64,000 nt of DNA from assembly GCF_000759025.1 (NCBI RefSeq), contig NZ_JPOS01000018.1, forward strand, positions 62,001 to 126,000, written 5' to 3'. The stretch's first letter is position 1; each line of letters begins with the position of its first letter. Of the stretch, positions 10,212 through 19,757 are shown one piece after another. The position numbers and the translations under genes are program-made. The notes beneath the pieces are model-generated. The model had not been told where the DNA came from and ran no database searches. It saw nothing but the letters and a program-made list of their open reading frames with translations. The DNA is from Phaeodactylibacter xiamenensis (GTDB taxonomy: Bacteria; Bacteroidota; Bacteroidia; Chitinophagales; Saprospiraceae).

Positions 10212-12326
10212 ATGAACTGGAGAGAGACCCCCATGCTAAGACTACTGCTGCCCACTATACTGGGGGTCGGCCTGGCTCGCATTTTGCCCTATTGGAAGCT
10301 GGGGCTGGGACTCGCACTCGTTGGCATTATTGCTTTGGGCTTTTCCCGGTACCGAAAGTGGGCATTCCGGTTCAGATGGTTGCCCGGCGCAATAATTACG
10401 GTGGTTTTTACTGGTTTGGGGCTTGTGCTGACTGTATTGCATGATACCCGTAGCTACGCCCATCACTTCCAAAACCAACTCCGGGAAGACCACCCTGCCG
10501 TACTTATGGGTACAGTCACAGAAGTGGTACCCGCCGGTCAAAGGCTGAAAGTGACATTACGTACTACCGCCACTTCAGACACAACCGGACATGCCCGCCC
10601 CTCTGCCGGGAAAGTGCTCGCCTATCTGGACCGGCCGCTGCCTGATGCGTCTCTGGTTCCGGGGGACCGTATCATGGTACGTGGAAAAGTCCAGTCTGTA
10701 GCCCCTCCACTCAACCCGGATCAGTTTGACTACAGAAAATACCTGGCTGCCCGGGATATCCATCATCAGGTTTTTGCAGATACAAACTGGGTACGGCTGG
10801 AGCATCAGCCCGGGCTGATGAGTGTTGCCGGGCACCTGCGCACCAAGGCCCTTGAAATACTGAAACAATACCTGCCTACCCCAAACGAATATGCCGTAGG
10901 CGCCGCGCTGACTATGGGATACAAATCGGCTCTGACGGAAGAAATCGAAAATGCCTATGCCAATACCGGTGCCATGCATGTGTTGGCCGTATCCGGGCTG
11001 CACGTAGGCCTGGTACAGCTCATCCTTATGTGGTTGCTGGGGCGCGTCCCGCTGAGACAGCCCTGGTGGAAAATAGTCAAGACCGGGCTAATCATTGCTG
11101 GCATTTGGGCCTTTGCGCTTTTGACAGGCGCCGCCCCTTCCGTGCTCCGCGCATCCACTATGTTTAGCTTTTTGGCAGTCGGCCTTGCTTTGCAGCGGAC
11201 TACAAATGTCTACAACACCCTGGCGGCCTCAGCGCTTGTACTGCTGGCAACCAATCCCAACCTGTTGTACCATGTAGGTTTTCAGCTGTCTTATCTGGCG
11301 GTGCTGGGCATCGTCTACTTTCAGCCCCGCATCTACAGCCTTTGGCATATCGAAAACCGGATTGGCGACTATCTTTGGCAGCTGTCTGCTGTTTCTCTGG
11401 CGGCACAACTCGGCACTTTGCCCATCAGCCTGTATTACTTTCATCAGTTCCCCCTCTACTTTGTGCTTTCGGGCCTGATTGTAGTGCCCGCTGCCGGGCT
11501 TATCCTTTCCCTAACACTTCTGCTGCTGGCTTTTCACAGTGTGCCTGTTCTGGGGGCGCTGATTGCCAAAGTACTCTACGGCCTTATCTATTTGGTCAAT
11601 GCGGGCATCTTTGTCATTCAGCAGCTGCCCGGCGGGCTTTTGGAAGGCATTTGGATGGGGTCCGCAGGCGCTTGGGGGCTCTATGCGTTATTGGTGGGGC
11701 TGGTACTGGGGCACCGGACCCGACAGTTCCGATGGGTGCTGGGCAGCTTGTTGTTAGGGGCGCTAATGGCGGGTGGATATGCCTGGGAAAAATGGGTAAG
11801 CTCGCAACAACAATCGATAGTGATATACCAGGTGTATAAGCATACTGCGGTAGATGTATTTCACGGCAACCATATCACTCAAATCACCAGCCCTGCAATG
11901 AAGGAGGACCGGCTGGCTTTCGCCTGTGAGGCACACCGCTGGCGCCGCCGGGCTAGTGTGGACACCCTCCTCTCCCCCCGACAGTCCGCAAAGGTGGATG
12001 CGGCGGCAGGGCAAAAGGGCTACTGGCAGCTAGGGGAAACCCGGTTGCTGGTCCTCGAAGACGCAGCGCAACTGACAGGAACGGGAAGCTTCCGGGTGGA
12101 TGCCGTGGTTCTGAGCCAAAGCCCCAAAGTAAGGCTTGCCAAAGTCCTGGAGCGCATAAACACCTCATGCTTTATCGCTGATGGCTCCAACCCACCCTGG
12201 CGGGCAGCAGGCTGGTCGGAGGAGGCGAAGGCGCTAGGCCTTGCTTTTTACTACACTGCCCAGACAGGAGCGGTAACGCTGGAAAACGGTATCATTGAAT
12301 CATGGATTAAAAACCCGGCAGAATGA
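10212..12326 (+). CDS. comEC: ComEC/Rec2 family competence DNA-uptake channel
   Basis: Inner-membrane protein that moves single-stranded DNA into the cytoplasm during natural transformation. At 704 residues it has N-terminal membrane segments, a DUF4131/OB-like domain (about 95-195), and the polytopic Competence domain (about 225-500). The Competence domain carries the diagnostic NTGAMHVLAVSGLHVGLV stretch at residues 251-268. The C-terminal part (about 545-704) sits where other ComEC proteins have a metallo-beta-lactamase domain, but no HxHxDH zinc motif is present, so nuclease activity there is unlikely. It overlaps the following HhH gene by 4 nt (ATGA), so the two are translationally coupled. 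An alternative ATG eight codons in is possible. Confidence 0.93.
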   Translation: MNWRETPMLRLLLPTILGVGLARILPYWKLGLGLALVGIIALGFSRYRKWAFRFRWLPGAIITVVFTGLGLVLTVLHDTRSYAHHFQNQLREDHPAVLMGTVTEVVPAGQRLKVTLRTTATSDTTGHARPSAGKVLAYLDRPLPDASLVPGDRIMVRGKVQSVAPPLNPDQFDYRKYLAARDIHHQVFADTNWVRLEHQPGLMSVAGHLRTKALEILKQYLPTPNEYAVGAALTMGYKSALTEEIENAYANTGAMHVLAVSGLHVGLVQLILMWLLGRVPLRQPWWKIVKTGLIIAGIWAFALLTGAAPSVLRASTMFSFLAVGLALQRTTNVYNTLAASALVLLATNPNLLYHVGFQLSYLAVLGIVYFQPRIYSLWHIENRIGDYLWQLSAVSLAAQLGTLPISLYYFHQFPLYFVLSGLIVVPAAGLILSLTLLLLAFHSVPVLGALIAKVLYGLIYLVNAGIFVIQQLPGGLLEGIWMGSAGAWGLYALLVGLVLGHRTRQFRWVLGSLLLGALMAGGYAWEKWVSSQQQSIVIYQVYKHTAVDVFHGNHITQITSPAMKEDRLAFACEAHRWRRRASVDTLLSPRQSAKVDAAAGQKGYWQLGETRLLVLEDAAQLTGTGSFRVDAVVLSQSPKVRLAKVLERINTSCFIADGSNPPWRAAGWSEEAKALGLAFYYTAQTGAVTLENGIIESWIKNPAE

Positions 12327-13462
12327 ACGACTGGCTAAAAGACTATTTCTACTACACCAAATCAGAGCGCAACGGAGCATGGGTACTGGCTATCTTAATC
12401 TTCATCTTTGCACTGCTGCCATTGGTGTACCCTATTTTATCTCCTCCAACTTCTGTTGAATTTGATGGCTTTGAGGCGGAGCTGGAAGCTTTCCTTGCCC
12501 CCGAAGACGCCCCTTCGACCACTGCCCCGGAGCCAGCCTTATTCCATTTCGACCCCAACACATTGCCTTTGGACAGCCTTCAGCTGCTGGGGCTATCGCG
12601 AAAGACCGCCAATACTATTGTCCGCTTTCGCGAAAAGGTCAGGCCCTTCCGGCAAACCGAAGACCTGCAGGACATTTACACCCTATCCGAGGAAGATTAT
12701 GCCCGGATCGCCCCTTACGTTCGCATACTCAATCGCCCGACCGAGCCTCAGGGCACAACCCGCCGTGCTGCCAAAGCACCTGCACCCCAACGCTTTGCCT
12801 TCGACCCCAACACCCTTTCCGGCGATAGCCTGATGCTGTTGGGGCTCTCCGGGCGCACAGTACGCACCCTGATTAATTACCGGGAAAAGGGGGGGCAGTT
12901 CCGGCAACCCGAAGACCTGAAAAAGATATACGGCTTACCACCTGATCAGGCTGAAGCACTGATGCCTTATGTATCGATCCCCAAAGGTGAGCCCAGGCCC
13001 GAAAGCCAGGCAGCGGATGAAGAAGCCCAAGCCACCCCGCCGAGCCCTGAAGCCACTGAGCCACCCACATCCATCCGCATCAATACCGCGGCCCCGGAAG
13101 AGTGGCAGGCTTTGCAGGGAATCGGCCCGGCTTTAGCCCGCCGCATATGTGGATTCAGAGACAAGCTGGGCGGTTTTGCTCATGTGGACCAGGTTGGGGA
13201 GACCTACGGGCTGCCCGACAGCACCTTTCAGCGCATCCGTCCACAGTTGGTGGTTGACCAACCGGTGCAGCGCTTACGGATCAACCATTTGGATGCTACC
13301 GGCCTGAAGGCGCACCCTTACCTGACCTGGAAGCACGCCAACGCTATCATCGCTTACCGGGGGCAGCACGGTGCTTTTACCTCAGCAGCGGAGGTGGCCA
13401 AAATCCGGTCGATCCCGGCAGAGGTCCTGAAAAAGATGGAGCCGTACTGGTCGTTTGAATAG
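12323..13462 (+). CDS. Membrane-anchored helix-hairpin-helix DNA-binding protein (ComEA-like)
   Basis: 379 residues with a short cytoplasmic N-terminus, one membrane segment (about 17-40), and then four helix-hairpin-helix units outside the membrane (about 73-125, 155-210, 248-300 and 312-376). The repeats are recognisable by lines such as FDPNTLPLDSLQLLGLS, FDPNTLSGDSLMLLGLS and INTAAPEEWQALQGIGPALA, each followed by a hairpin, IVRFREK or similar, and a Tyr-Gly-Leu-rich segment. A Pro/Ala linker lies at about 225-245. ComEA is the periplasmic DNA receptor that hands DNA to ComEC. The 4-nt overlap with comEC supports that job here, though four HhH units are more than in classical ComEA. Confidence 0.88.
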   Translation: MNDWLKDYFYYTKSERNGAWVLAILIFIFALLPLVYPILSPPTSVEFDGFEAELEAFLAPEDAPSTTAPEPALFHFDPNTLPLDSLQLLGLSRKTANTIVRFREKVRPFRQTEDLQDIYTLSEEDYARIAPYVRILNRPTEPQGTTRRAAKAPAPQRFAFDPNTLSGDSLMLLGLSGRTVRTLINYREKGGQFRQPEDLKKIYGLPPDQAEALMPYVSIPKGEPRPESQAADEEAQATPPSPEATEPPTSIRINTAAPEEWQALQGIGPALARRICGFRDKLGGFAHVDQVGETYGLPDSTFQRIRPQLVVDQPVQRLRINHLDATGLKAHPYLTWKHANAIIAYRGQHGAFTSAAEVAKIRSIPAEVLKKMEPYWSFE

Positions 13463-13467
13463 GGTGG

Positions 13468-14283
13468 TTACTCCCGCATCAGCAACAAAGGCAGTGGCGT
13501 ATGCCAGGCCATATACCGAAGGAGGTGCCCATGCAGCAGGTGTTCATGAAATGCCCTTCGCGGAATATACATAGCGAGCATTTGTACCTGGTTTTGCTCC
13601 AGATAATAGGTGATACCGCTCGTTATCTCCCGGTCGCGTACCATGTCGATGCGCTGCCCGTTTGCATCCAGCTGCTCCAGTTTAATCTTGTCCTGTTCAC
13701 CCGGAAGCATATTGACAAAAAAAGGCTGTACGGAGGCCTCTAGCGGCTTGGCCACTTCTTTCAATTGTTGAAACACACGTTCTTCGCTGAGGGTGATGTC
13801 AACCGCGAGGGCAATGCTTTGCAGCTTTTGATACCGTGCTTTTTCCGGAATAATGAGCATAGGGCAGGGGCTGCGGCCAATGAGCTGGGTGGTGACACTG
13901 CCAAACAAATGCTCGCGGATGTTGTGCTTTTCGCGCCCGCCCAGCACAATGGCTTCCACCTGAAGTTCGCTGGCAGCCTGAATGATTCCGGAAGCGGCCT
14001 TTCCTGGCCTCACATGAAAATGGAGATTGGGCGCGGCAACATACTCCCGGGGCTGATCAGGGTAGTGCCGGGCCCAGCGTTGCAGCTTCTTGCCGTACTC
14101 CCGGTTATCGCGTTCAATAAGTGCCCGTCTGTGCTGCTCCGGCAGCGAGGTCTCCGCGCTCACCACTTTGTTAATAAAAAGCAGATGGACTTCAGCCTGC
14201 AGGTGGGCGGCCAGTTGCAAGGTGTACTCAAAGGCTGTACGGGCAGCGGGAGAAAAATCAGTAGCGACTAGCAATCGGCGCAT
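13468..14283 (-). CDS. Tandem universal stress protein (UspA family)
   Basis: 271-residue cytoplasmic protein made of two Usp domains. The first (about 1-145) starts MRRLLVATDFSPAARTAFEYT and contains the ATP-binding Gly motif in LGGREKHNIREHLFGSVTTQ. The second (about 150-271) is shorter and lacks the Gly motif. This double form is common in Bacteroidota and is linked to stress survival. It is convergent with the HhH gene (5 nt between stops). The 290 nt upstream are shared with the divergent cyclase gene. No operon partner is visible. Confidence 0.9.
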   Translation of the reverse strand: MRRLLVATDFSPAARTAFEYTLQLAAHLQAEVHLLFINKVVSAETSLPEQHRRALIERDNREYGKKLQRWARHYPDQPREYVAAPNLHFHVRPGKAASGIIQAASELQVEAIVLGGREKHNIREHLFGSVTTQLIGRSPCPMLIIPEKARYQKLQSIALAVDITLSEERVFQQLKEVAKPLEASVQPFFVNMLPGEQDKIKLEQLDANGQRIDMVRDREITSGITYYLEQNQVQMLAMYIPRRAFHEHLLHGHLLRYMAWHTPLPLLLMRE

Positions 14284-14573
14284 AAACTTGGCACTTTTTA
14301 GGCTGGAAAATAAAAAAAGAACGAGACTTCCTGTGTTGAAATACGAATTAATCTACTCCAACATAATTTAGTTAAAAACATCTGCGTTATACCCCGCGAA
14401 ATCAATCTCAAAATCTATTGAGCGATTATTATCACGCCCCCAGATCACATCTTGCCTGCCCTTTTACCCACCTCCTATCCGGTTTACCGGTGCACAGTCC
14501 GCCCACGGATTAGTCCGCCAACCGGAAAATTTGTAATTTGCCACACTGATAACGGAACGAGGACAAACGATCT

Positions 14574-17500
14574 GTGAAAAACCTAATTCCACACTTCATT
14601 CAGGACCGGTTCAAGGCAGGGCACGCCCAGGGGCAGTTGCAAGCCTACACGCTATTTGTGGACCTGTCTGGCTTTACACCGCTGACCGAAGCCCTTATGC
14701 AACAGGGTAGCCAGGGGGCGGAGCAATTGACAAATGTCCTCAATGAAATATTTGAGCCGCTCGTCCATTTGGTCTATAGCAGGGGCGGTTTCATCCCCTA
14801 CTTTGCCGGCGACGCCTTTACAGCTATTTTCCCTGCCGACCGTTCTGAGGAGCGAGGGCAGGATATCATAAAAGTAGCCATGCTCGCCCGCTATCTGTTC
14901 AGTAAGCGGGAATTCCGCTTCAACAACTTTACCATTGGCATCAAGTTTGGGCTTTCCTATGGCAACGTGGAATGGGGGATTGTAGGCAAAACAGACCATA
15001 AATCCTTCTACTTCCGGGGTAAGCCGATTGATCAGTGCGCCGAGTGCCAGGTGAAGGCTAAAGACCAGGATATTGTGGTGGATGACGAGCTGGGGCATCA
15101 GCTCAAGCAGGAAGGCTTCTACCTCAAAAAACTGGAAGAGGGCTTTTATAAAGTCTGGGGCTTGCTGCCGGAAGTGGAACGCACCCTGCCGGAACGCGCT
15201 AATTTGCCGGAGCTGGATAAAGCCATTGTACGGCAGTTCTTACCAGAGTCTGTGGCCAGTTATCAGCAAGACGGAGAGTTCCGCACCGTTATTTCCATCT
15301 TTTTATCCTTTCAGGGAGTGGAAAGCCATGAGGTGCTGGACGAATTTGCGACAATTGTGATCGAGGAAATGCACAACTTCTCCGGCTACTTCAAGGAAGT
15401 GGACTTTGGAGACAAGGGAGGTGTGATGGTGGGCTTTTTCGGGGCTCCTGTTTCTTTTGAGAACAGCAACGACCGGGCCCTGGAGTTCATTTTCAGTGTA
15501 CGGGAAAACCTGCGGCAACTACAGTTGGACACCGGGCTGGAGTACCGGGCCGGCATCACCATTGGCACCGCCTATACCGGCATCGTCGGAGGGCGGGAGC
15601 GCTGTCAGTATGCAGCTGTAGGCAACCGGGTCAATTTGGCTGCCCGCCTGATGACACATGCCAAGTGGGGCGATGTGCTGGTGGACAGTGAGATACAGAA
15701 AAACCACCACTTCAACTTTCAGCACCGGGGGGACATCCGCTACAAAGGTATCAAAGGCAATGTACCTACCTACAAGCTGATTGGGCGCAACTATGAATCC
15801 CGCCCGGCCTATTCCAGTCAGATGGTCGGCCGCAATCAGGAGCTGAGCGAGCTGCTGTCTTTCATTCAGCCTATCTTCGGGGAGCAGACCGCAGGCGTGG
15901 CCTATATATTCGGAGAGGCCGGCGTGGGCAAGAGCCGCCTGATGCATGAATTCAAAAAACTACTTTTTGAGGAGGGGCTGGTACAATGGCATACCTGCCA
16001 GGCCGATCAGATTCTGCGCAAGCCCTTCAACCCTTTCATTACCTTCCTGAAAAATTACTTCGAGCAATATCCGGAGAGCACCTCCATGGCTAATTTCCAG
16101 CACTTCGAGGAGCGCTATCACCAACTACTGGAAGACCTGGAGGAACTCAACCGCCCCGAAGCCAAAACTGCCCGCCGCGAACTGGTACGGACCAAGTCGG
16201 TACTGGCTGCGCTCATCGGGCTTAATTACCAGGATTCTATCTGGGATGTACTTGACGCTAAAGGCCGTTACCAAAACACGATATCCTCTATCATCAACCT
16301 CCTTATCACGGAGTCGCTCATACAGCCGGTGGTAGTAGAAGTGGAAGACGGCCACTGGATGGATGAAAACAGCCGGGAGTTACTCACCGAATTTGTCCGT
16401 CAGCTGAGTCGCTATCCGATTGCAGTGGTCCTGACTTCCCGCTACCTTGACGATGGTTCCAAACCAAAACTGCTGGAGCCCGCCCTGCTGGAGCAGTACA
16501 GGCTGCCCCACATTGAAGTGGACCTGAACACACTGAGCCCTGATGCCGTGCAGGAGTTTGCCGAATTGCGCCTGGGCGGCACCATCCACCCGGAATTTCT
16601 GGATACCCTGCTACGGACCTCCAACAGCAACCCTTTTTACCTGGAGCAGATGCTGGAATACTTTGCAGAGCGGGATTTGCTGGTACAGGAGGGCGGGCGC
16701 TGGACCATACACGATAAAGATGTGAAGCTTTCCAGCTCCATTAATGCCATTCTCACCGCTCGCATCGACCGGCTGAGCGAACTGGTGAAGGAAACCGTAA
16801 AAGCCGCTGCGGTGATTGGGCGCGAGTTTGATATCCCCATTTTGACGCAAGTCATGCGCAAACAGGATGGCTTTGCGGCAAAGAATGGCGCCGCCTCCGC
16901 AGTCCTCCGCGATCAGATTAAGCGGGCAGAGAAGGGGCAGATCTGGCACGCTATGAATGAGCTGCGCTACATCTTCCGGCACTCCCTACTCCGGGAAGCC
17001 GTGTACGGCATGCAGCTCCGCACTCGCCTGGAGCAACTTCATGGCCTCATTGGGGAAGCGATTGAAGACCTGTACGCCGATAACATCGAAGAACGTTATG
17101 CCGATCTGGCGTTTCACTACGAACAGGCTAATGTTTTTGACAAAACCTGTGAATACCTTCAAAAAGCTGCCGACTATGCCCGCAGCAACTATCAAAATCA
17201 ACAGGCACTCGACTACTACGAAAAGCTGCTCACCAAGCTTGGTAAACAAAAAGATAATGCTGATCAGATTCAAACCTATCTCAATAAAGGCAAAGTCCTT
17301 GAGCTGATCGGTAACTGGGATGAGTGCGAAAGAACCTACGAAGAAGCCCTGAGCCTGGCCAAACAAACCCGCGATGTCCTGTTGCTGGGCCAGGCCAACA
17401 ATAACCTGGGCCGGCTGCTCATGCTCAAAGGCGATTACAGCCGGGCACAACAGTACCTCCAGGTCGCCGCAGGCTTGTTCGAATCTATAGAGGACGAAGT

Positions 17501-18605
17501 AGGCAAAGCCAAAGCCTACGGTAGCCTGGGCGAGTTTTTCTTCCGGCAGGGAAAGTACGATGAAGCAAAGGGCTACTTCGAAAGAAGCCTTGGTGCAGAA
17601 AACAGGGAGTCTGACCCCACAGGAAGCGCACAGGTGGCCGCCAACCTTGGGCTGACTCATATGAACCAGGGCAACTACGATGAGGGTATCCGTTGCCAGT
17701 TGGCTCAGCTCAAAGTCAGCGAGCGGCTCAACGACAAACAGGGCATGGCCAACCTCTTTACCAATCTCGGTATCGTCTATTTTGAGAAAGGCGACTACGA
17801 TGCCGCTCTGGAAAGCTATCAGAAAGGGCTGGCCCTGAGCGAAGAACTTGGCAACAAGCAACTCACATCTATTGCCATCGGCTGTATCGGCAGTGTTTAT
17901 GAACGCAAGGGCGATTACCTGCGGGCCATGGAGAACTTCCAGCATGACCTGGAACTCTGTGAGGAACTAGGCGATAAGCAGGGGACTGCTATCGCGCTGG
18001 GGCTGATCGGAGAGCTGTACAGTATTGAAGGCCACTTCCAGCGAGCTATTGAGTACCTGCAGAAGAACCTGATGCTCTGCGAGGAACTAGGCTATCAGAA
18101 AGGGATTGCCAAAGCACTGAATACCCTGGGCGATGTATTTTATTTTACTCAAGCCTACGACCGGTCCCTGTATTACTACAACCGTGCCATTGAGGTAACC
18201 CGGATGATCAACAACCGCCTTGTCCTGGGGGCCAGCCTTGCGGAAAAAGGCCTCGTGCTGCTTGCCCTTAACAGGCTTGAAGAGCTTAAGCCTGTAGCTC
18301 AAGAAGCTCAGGCCATCGCCGAAGCTCTGGGCAACCCGGACCTGGTATTTGAAACCCGGATGTTACTGGCTAAGCAGGAACACGCCCATGGCGCAAAGGA
18401 AAAAGCCTTACAATCACTGGAAAATCTGCTACAGGAAGTGGAAGAACTTGAAGAGGAAGCGGCCATCTACTACGAACTCTTTCTTTTGCTGCCAGAGGTG
18501 GAAAAATACCGGAAATCTGCCCTGCAGCGGTACGAAGAGCTCTACGCTTCCACGCCGAAGTACCTCTTCAAAACCCGGCTCGAAGCACTCCAGGCTTCAG
18601 CCTGA
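14574..18605 (+). CDS. Soluble adenylyl cyclase-like protein: two class III cyclase domains, NTPase, TPR repeats
   Basis: 1343-residue cytoplasmic signalling protein beginning at a GTG. Domain C1 (about 22-195) has both metal-binding Asp of class III cyclases, D30 in FVDLSGFT and D80 in FAGDAF, but lacks the transition-state Asn and Arg. Domain C2 (about 236-402) lacks those Asp but carries Asn354 and Arg358 in GNRVNLAARL, as well as GDKGG. Together they could form one complementary active site, as in mammalian soluble adenylyl cyclase. An AAA/NACHT-like NTPase follows (Walker A GEAGVGKS, 447-454), then about ten TPR units (residues 850-1300; for example LGEFFFRQGKYDEAKGYFERSL). It probably makes cAMP in response to a ligand or protein partner. 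Inactive C2-only variants exist, so activity needs testing. Confidence 0.88.
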   Translation: MKNLIPHFIQDRFKAGHAQGQLQAYTLFVDLSGFTPLTEALMQQGSQGAEQLTNVLNEIFEPLVHLVYSRGGFIPYFAGDAFTAIFPADRSEERGQDIIKVAMLARYLFSKREFRFNNFTIGIKFGLSYGNVEWGIVGKTDHKSFYFRGKPIDQCAECQVKAKDQDIVVDDELGHQLKQEGFYLKKLEEGFYKVWGLLPEVERTLPERANLPELDKAIVRQFLPESVASYQQDGEFRTVISIFLSFQGVESHEVLDEFATIVIEEMHNFSGYFKEVDFGDKGGVMVGFFGAPVSFENSNDRALEFIFSVRENLRQLQLDTGLEYRAGITIGTAYTGIVGGRERCQYAAVGNRVNLAARLMTHAKWGDVLVDSEIQKNHHFNFQHRGDIRYKGIKGNVPTYKLIGRNYESRPAYSSQMVGRNQELSELLSFIQPIFGEQTAGVAYIFGEAGVGKSRLMHEFKKLLFEEGLVQWHTCQADQILRKPFNPFITFLKNYFEQYPESTSMANFQHFEERYHQLLEDLEELNRPEAKTARRELVRTKSVLAALIGLNYQDSIWDVLDAKGRYQNTISSIINLLITESLIQPVVVEVEDGHWMDENSRELLTEFVRQLSRYPIAVVLTSRYLDDGSKPKLLEPALLEQYRLPHIEVDLNTLSPDAVQEFAELRLGGTIHPEFLDTLLRTSNSNPFYLEQMLEYFAERDLLVQEGGRWTIHDKDVKLSSSINAILTARIDRLSELVKETVKAAAVIGREFDIPILTQVMRKQDGFAAKNGAASAVLRDQIKRAEKGQIWHAMNELRYIFRHSLLREAVYGMQLRTRLEQLHGLIGEAIEDLYADNIEERYADLAFHYEQANVFDKTCEYLQKAADYARSNYQNQQALDYYEKLLTKLGKQKDNADQIQTYLNKGKVLELIGNWDECERTYEEALSLAKQTRDVLLLGQANNNLGRLLMLKGDYSRAQQYLQVAAGLFESIEDEVGKAKAYGSLGEFFFRQGKYDEAKGYFERSLGAENRESDPTGSAQVAANLGLTHMNQGNYDEGIRCQLAQLKVSERLNDKQGMANLFTNLGIVYFEKGDYDAALESYQKGLALSEELGNKQLTSIAIGCIGSVYERKGDYLRAMENFQHDLELCEELGDKQGTAIALGLIGELYSIEGHFQRAIEYLQKNLMLCEELGYQKGIAKALNTLGDVFYFTQAYDRSLYYYNRAIEVTRMINNRLVLGASLAEKGLVLLALNRLEELKPVAQEAQAIAEALGNPDLVFETRMLLAKQEHAHGAKEKALQSLENLLQEVEELEEEAAIYYELFLLLPEVEKYRKSALQRYEELYASTPKYLFKTRLEALQASA

Positions 18606-18620
18606 CCTTAGCCCTCAACC

Positions 18621-19757
18621 CTACTTCACATACCTGTCCTTCCACTGATACTTTCGCACAAATAAGGAGGCCAGCCCAATGAATGCTATGTAGCCAATGT
18701 GCAGCACCTCCGAGCGGGCAAAGGATTTCAGTAAGTGTTCCTGATGGAAAAACTGACAGGCTGTTTTGAGCAGCCCGTAGTCTGCCCGAGCCTTGAGCAG
18801 TAACAACAGCGCCAGAAAGACCAGCCAGAAGTGCCCTACGGCCAGAAACAACAGGGGCGACAGCAAAATAGACCAACTCAGCAGGAAAGCAATACCTAAT
18901 GCAAGCGTCGTGCCTGCACTTGCCGGCGCCGCTGCATTTTTGGTGCCCCACCTCAGCCGCTGCCGTAAAAAAGCCGCCCAGTCCGGAGCCGCCGGCGTGG
19001 GCACTGCCACAGTTGCACTTTTTAAAAACCGGACCGGAAGCCCCTGCCCCCTGGTGATTTTAGCAATTAAAAAAATATCGTCTCCCGAAGCCGTGCCCCG
19101 GTTATCCGCATACCCGCCTGCTGCCTCAAAAGCCGCCCGGCGGTAGGCAAGGCTCGCTCCGTTGCCCAAAATCCAGGTGCCGGTATGCAGGCCCACCGCC
19201 GTTAGCACCATCATGCCGGCCATGTCAAGCGCCTGGAACCGGTAGCGCAGGCTATCTGTGCCGGTGAGCAGTACAGGGCCCGTCGAAGCAGCAAGCGCCG
19301 CGCTTTCCAAATGCTGTACCTGCTCCTGCACCCAAAGTGGCGGCGGCTGGCAATCAGCATCAGTGGTGAGCAGGTATGTACTTTGTGTTGCAGCTGCCCC
19401 CAGCTCCAGCGCCCGCTTTTTCCCATACTGCCCTGCGGGCAAGCGGAGCAAGGTGAGATTAGGATGTGGAAAGGCTTCCACCATTTCAGCGGTGGCATCT
19501 GTGGAGTGGTCGTCAATCACGACGATTTGCAGGGACAGCTCAGGGTAGTTTTGCTGGGATAAGGCCTGAAGGCAATGCCGGATATTGGCAGCCTCATTAC
19601 GGGCGGCCACAAGAATCGTTACGGAAGGGGCGGGCTCAATAGGGGCGGGCTCAAATACAGGGAGCTTATGCCACTGCCTGATTACCCATTGAATCAACAA
19701 CAAGTACGCAGCACCGAGAGCCAGGCTGGCTCCGCCAATGATCAGCCCCACTGCCAT
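18621..19757 (-). CDS. Family 2 glycosyltransferase, membrane bound
   Basis: 378-residue processive-type GT2. An N-terminal membrane segment (about 5-25) is followed by the GT-A domain, with VVIDDHSTDATAEM, the DxD-type TDADCQPP, SGDDIF as the third Asp, and QRLRWGTK, the Q/RxxRW acceptor motif of synthase-like GT2 enzymes. Three C-terminal membrane segments follow (about 285-365). It uses a nucleotide sugar to build a cell-surface glycan or glycolipid. The start overlaps the stop of the upstream 163-residue membrane protein (TGATG), so the two are co-translated. The product is unknown. A flippase lies far away at 57214. Confidence 0.9.
   Translation of the reverse strand: MAVGLIIGGASLALGAAYLLLIQWVIRQWHKLPVFEPAPIEPAPSVTILVAARNEAANIRHCLQALSQQNYPELSLQIVVIDDHSTDATAEMVEAFPHPNLTLLRLPAGQYGKKRALELGAAATQSTYLLTTDADCQPPPLWVQEQVQHLESAALAASTGPVLLTGTDSLRYRFQALDMAGMMVLTAVGLHTGTWILGNGASLAYRRAAFEAAGGYADNRGTASGDDIFLIAKITRGQGLPVRFLKSATVAVPTPAAPDWAAFLRQRLRWGTKNAAAPASAGTTLALGIAFLLSWSILLSPLLFLAVGHFWLVFLALLLLLKARADYGLLKTACQFFHQEHLLKSFARSEVLHIGYIAFIGLASLFVRKYQWKDRYVK

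Noticed and set aside
16986-17945. 319-codon minus-strand frame inside the cyclase/TPR gene
   Set aside because: It mirrors the TPR repeats of the real gene; apparent repeats in it come from the opposite strand.
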